15,093 bases of DNA, taken from assembly GCA_020444775.1 (NCBI GenBank), contig JAGRHX010000648.1:1-15093 (forward strand), written 5' to 3'. Numbering within the stretch: the first letter of the stretch is position 1; each line of letters begins with the position of its first letter. A program made the position numbers and the translations under genes. Under the pieces are notes generated by a model. The model did no database searches. It was not told the DNA's origin and was given only the letters and a program-made list of their open reading frames with translations. This document shows positions 14,616 to 15,093 of this stretch, piece by piece. Source of the stretch: Gammaproteobacteria bacterium. GTDB lineage: Bacteria; Pseudomonadota; Gammaproteobacteria; HK1.

Positions 14616-15093
14616 GTGAGTGGCAACGACGAGCTGTTCGCGATCTTTCGTGACGAGGTCACCGAGACGCTGGAGCAATTGGAGACGCACCTGGAGGCGC
14701 TGCGCGCGCCCGGGCTGGTCGAGCGGGCTCCGGAGATAGATGCCGCGTTTCGACATGCGCACAACCTCAAGGGTGCGGCGCGGATCGTCGGCCACGATAC
14801 CATCGTCACCATCACACACGCGATGGAGGACGTTCTCAGCAACGAGCGTCATTCCTGCGACGGTCCCAGCGAAGTCCTGTTGGACGTGCTGATGCAGGGA
14901 CTGACGATCATCCAACGTGCGGTCGACGGCGAGGAGCAGTACGGTCCGGCCGACGAGTTCCTGGCGCGCATCGGTGAGGCGCTGGAGGTGGCCGGCGATG
15001 AGTCGAGCGGGATGGTCGCCGAGTGCGCGCCGACCGCCGCCGGTGAGCGCGCGGAGCCCGGTGCCGCGACGACCTCGGATTCGGGCCCGGGCG
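14616..15093 (+). CDS. CheA-type histidine kinase, N-terminal HPt (P1) part, cut by window end
   Basis: The frame is open from the GTG at 14616 to the right edge, giving 159 residues of a protein that must continue. Residues 1-120 form an HPt domain: MSGNDELFAIFRDEVTETLE, then FRHAHNLKGAARIVG (45-59) with H49 as the predicted phosphorylated histidine, followed by helices to about 128. After that comes a Ala/Pro/Glu/Gly-rich linker (from about 135), as in CheA and hybrid CheA-CheY proteins. CheA phosphorylates a receiver in response to receptor state. The start is fixed by GGAGG. By position it corresponds to WspE, which also carries a C-terminal receiver; whether that is so here cannot be seen. 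Confidence 0.9.
   Translation, partial: MSGNDELFAIFRDEVTETLEQLETHLEALRAPGLVERAPEIDAAFRHAHNLKGAARIVGHDTIVTITHAMEDVLSNERHSCDGPSEVLLDVLMQGLTIIQRAVDGEEQYGPADEFLARIGEALEVAGDESSGMVAECAPTAAGERAEPGAATTSDSGPG

Noticed and set aside
14552..14915. Minus-strand small ORFs opposite the CheA start
   Set aside because: They are antisense to an HPt domain with an intact phospho-histidine motif and a strong ribosome site.

Overview
The window is GC-rich, densely coding bacterial DNA. The gene content (an OlsB/OlsA acyltransferase pair, a Wsp-like chemosensory operon, a CaiB-type CoA transferase, a hydantoinase B subunit) points to a proteobacterium, most likely a gamma- or betaproteobacterium. That is inference from content; no rRNA or species marker is present.

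Positions 1-5885 hold a catabolic or accessory-metabolism region made of small transcription units. On the + strand are the 3' part of an HyuB-type hydantoinase/oxoprolinase subunit and, overlapping it by 8 bp, a COG3618 amidohydrolase. On the - strand, convergent to these, are a TauE/SafE permease followed by a family III (CaiB/BaiF) CoA transferase. A flavin reductase (+) is divergent from the permease. A 3-hydroxyisobutyrate dehydrogenase-type reductase (-) is convergent to the flavin reductase and has a perfect TATAAT hexamer upstream. No shared substrate can be read from the sequence.

Positions 5886-8286 hold an approximately 620-bp non-coding stretch and then an overlapping olsB-olsA pair for ornithine lipid synthesis. 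Just upstream of olsB is a degenerate 12-bp tandem repeat of about ten units (6311-6432) that stays open in several frames.

Positions 8726-15093 hold the most distinctive block. A soluble Hanks-type Ser/Thr kinase with a degenerate receiver-like N-terminal domain lies upstream of a chemosensory cluster: CheW, CheR with a C-terminal TPR region, CheW (WspD-like), a two-TM methyl-accepting receptor, and the HPt end of a CheA cut by the window edge. The CheW-CheR-CheW junctions overlap by 1 nt, which indicates one operon. The parts match the Wsp/alternative-function class rather than flagellar chemotaxis, but the receptor sits between the second CheW and CheA instead of first. The output gene (CheB, receiver, GGDEF or other) would lie beyond the right edge.

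Intergenic DNA carries several short repeats and hairpins. These are a 13-bp sequence shared by the ends of two unrelated genes, a three-unit 13-bp repeat, and two hairpins built from the same 8-bp arms. No tRNA, rRNA, insertion sequence or CRISPR array was seen.
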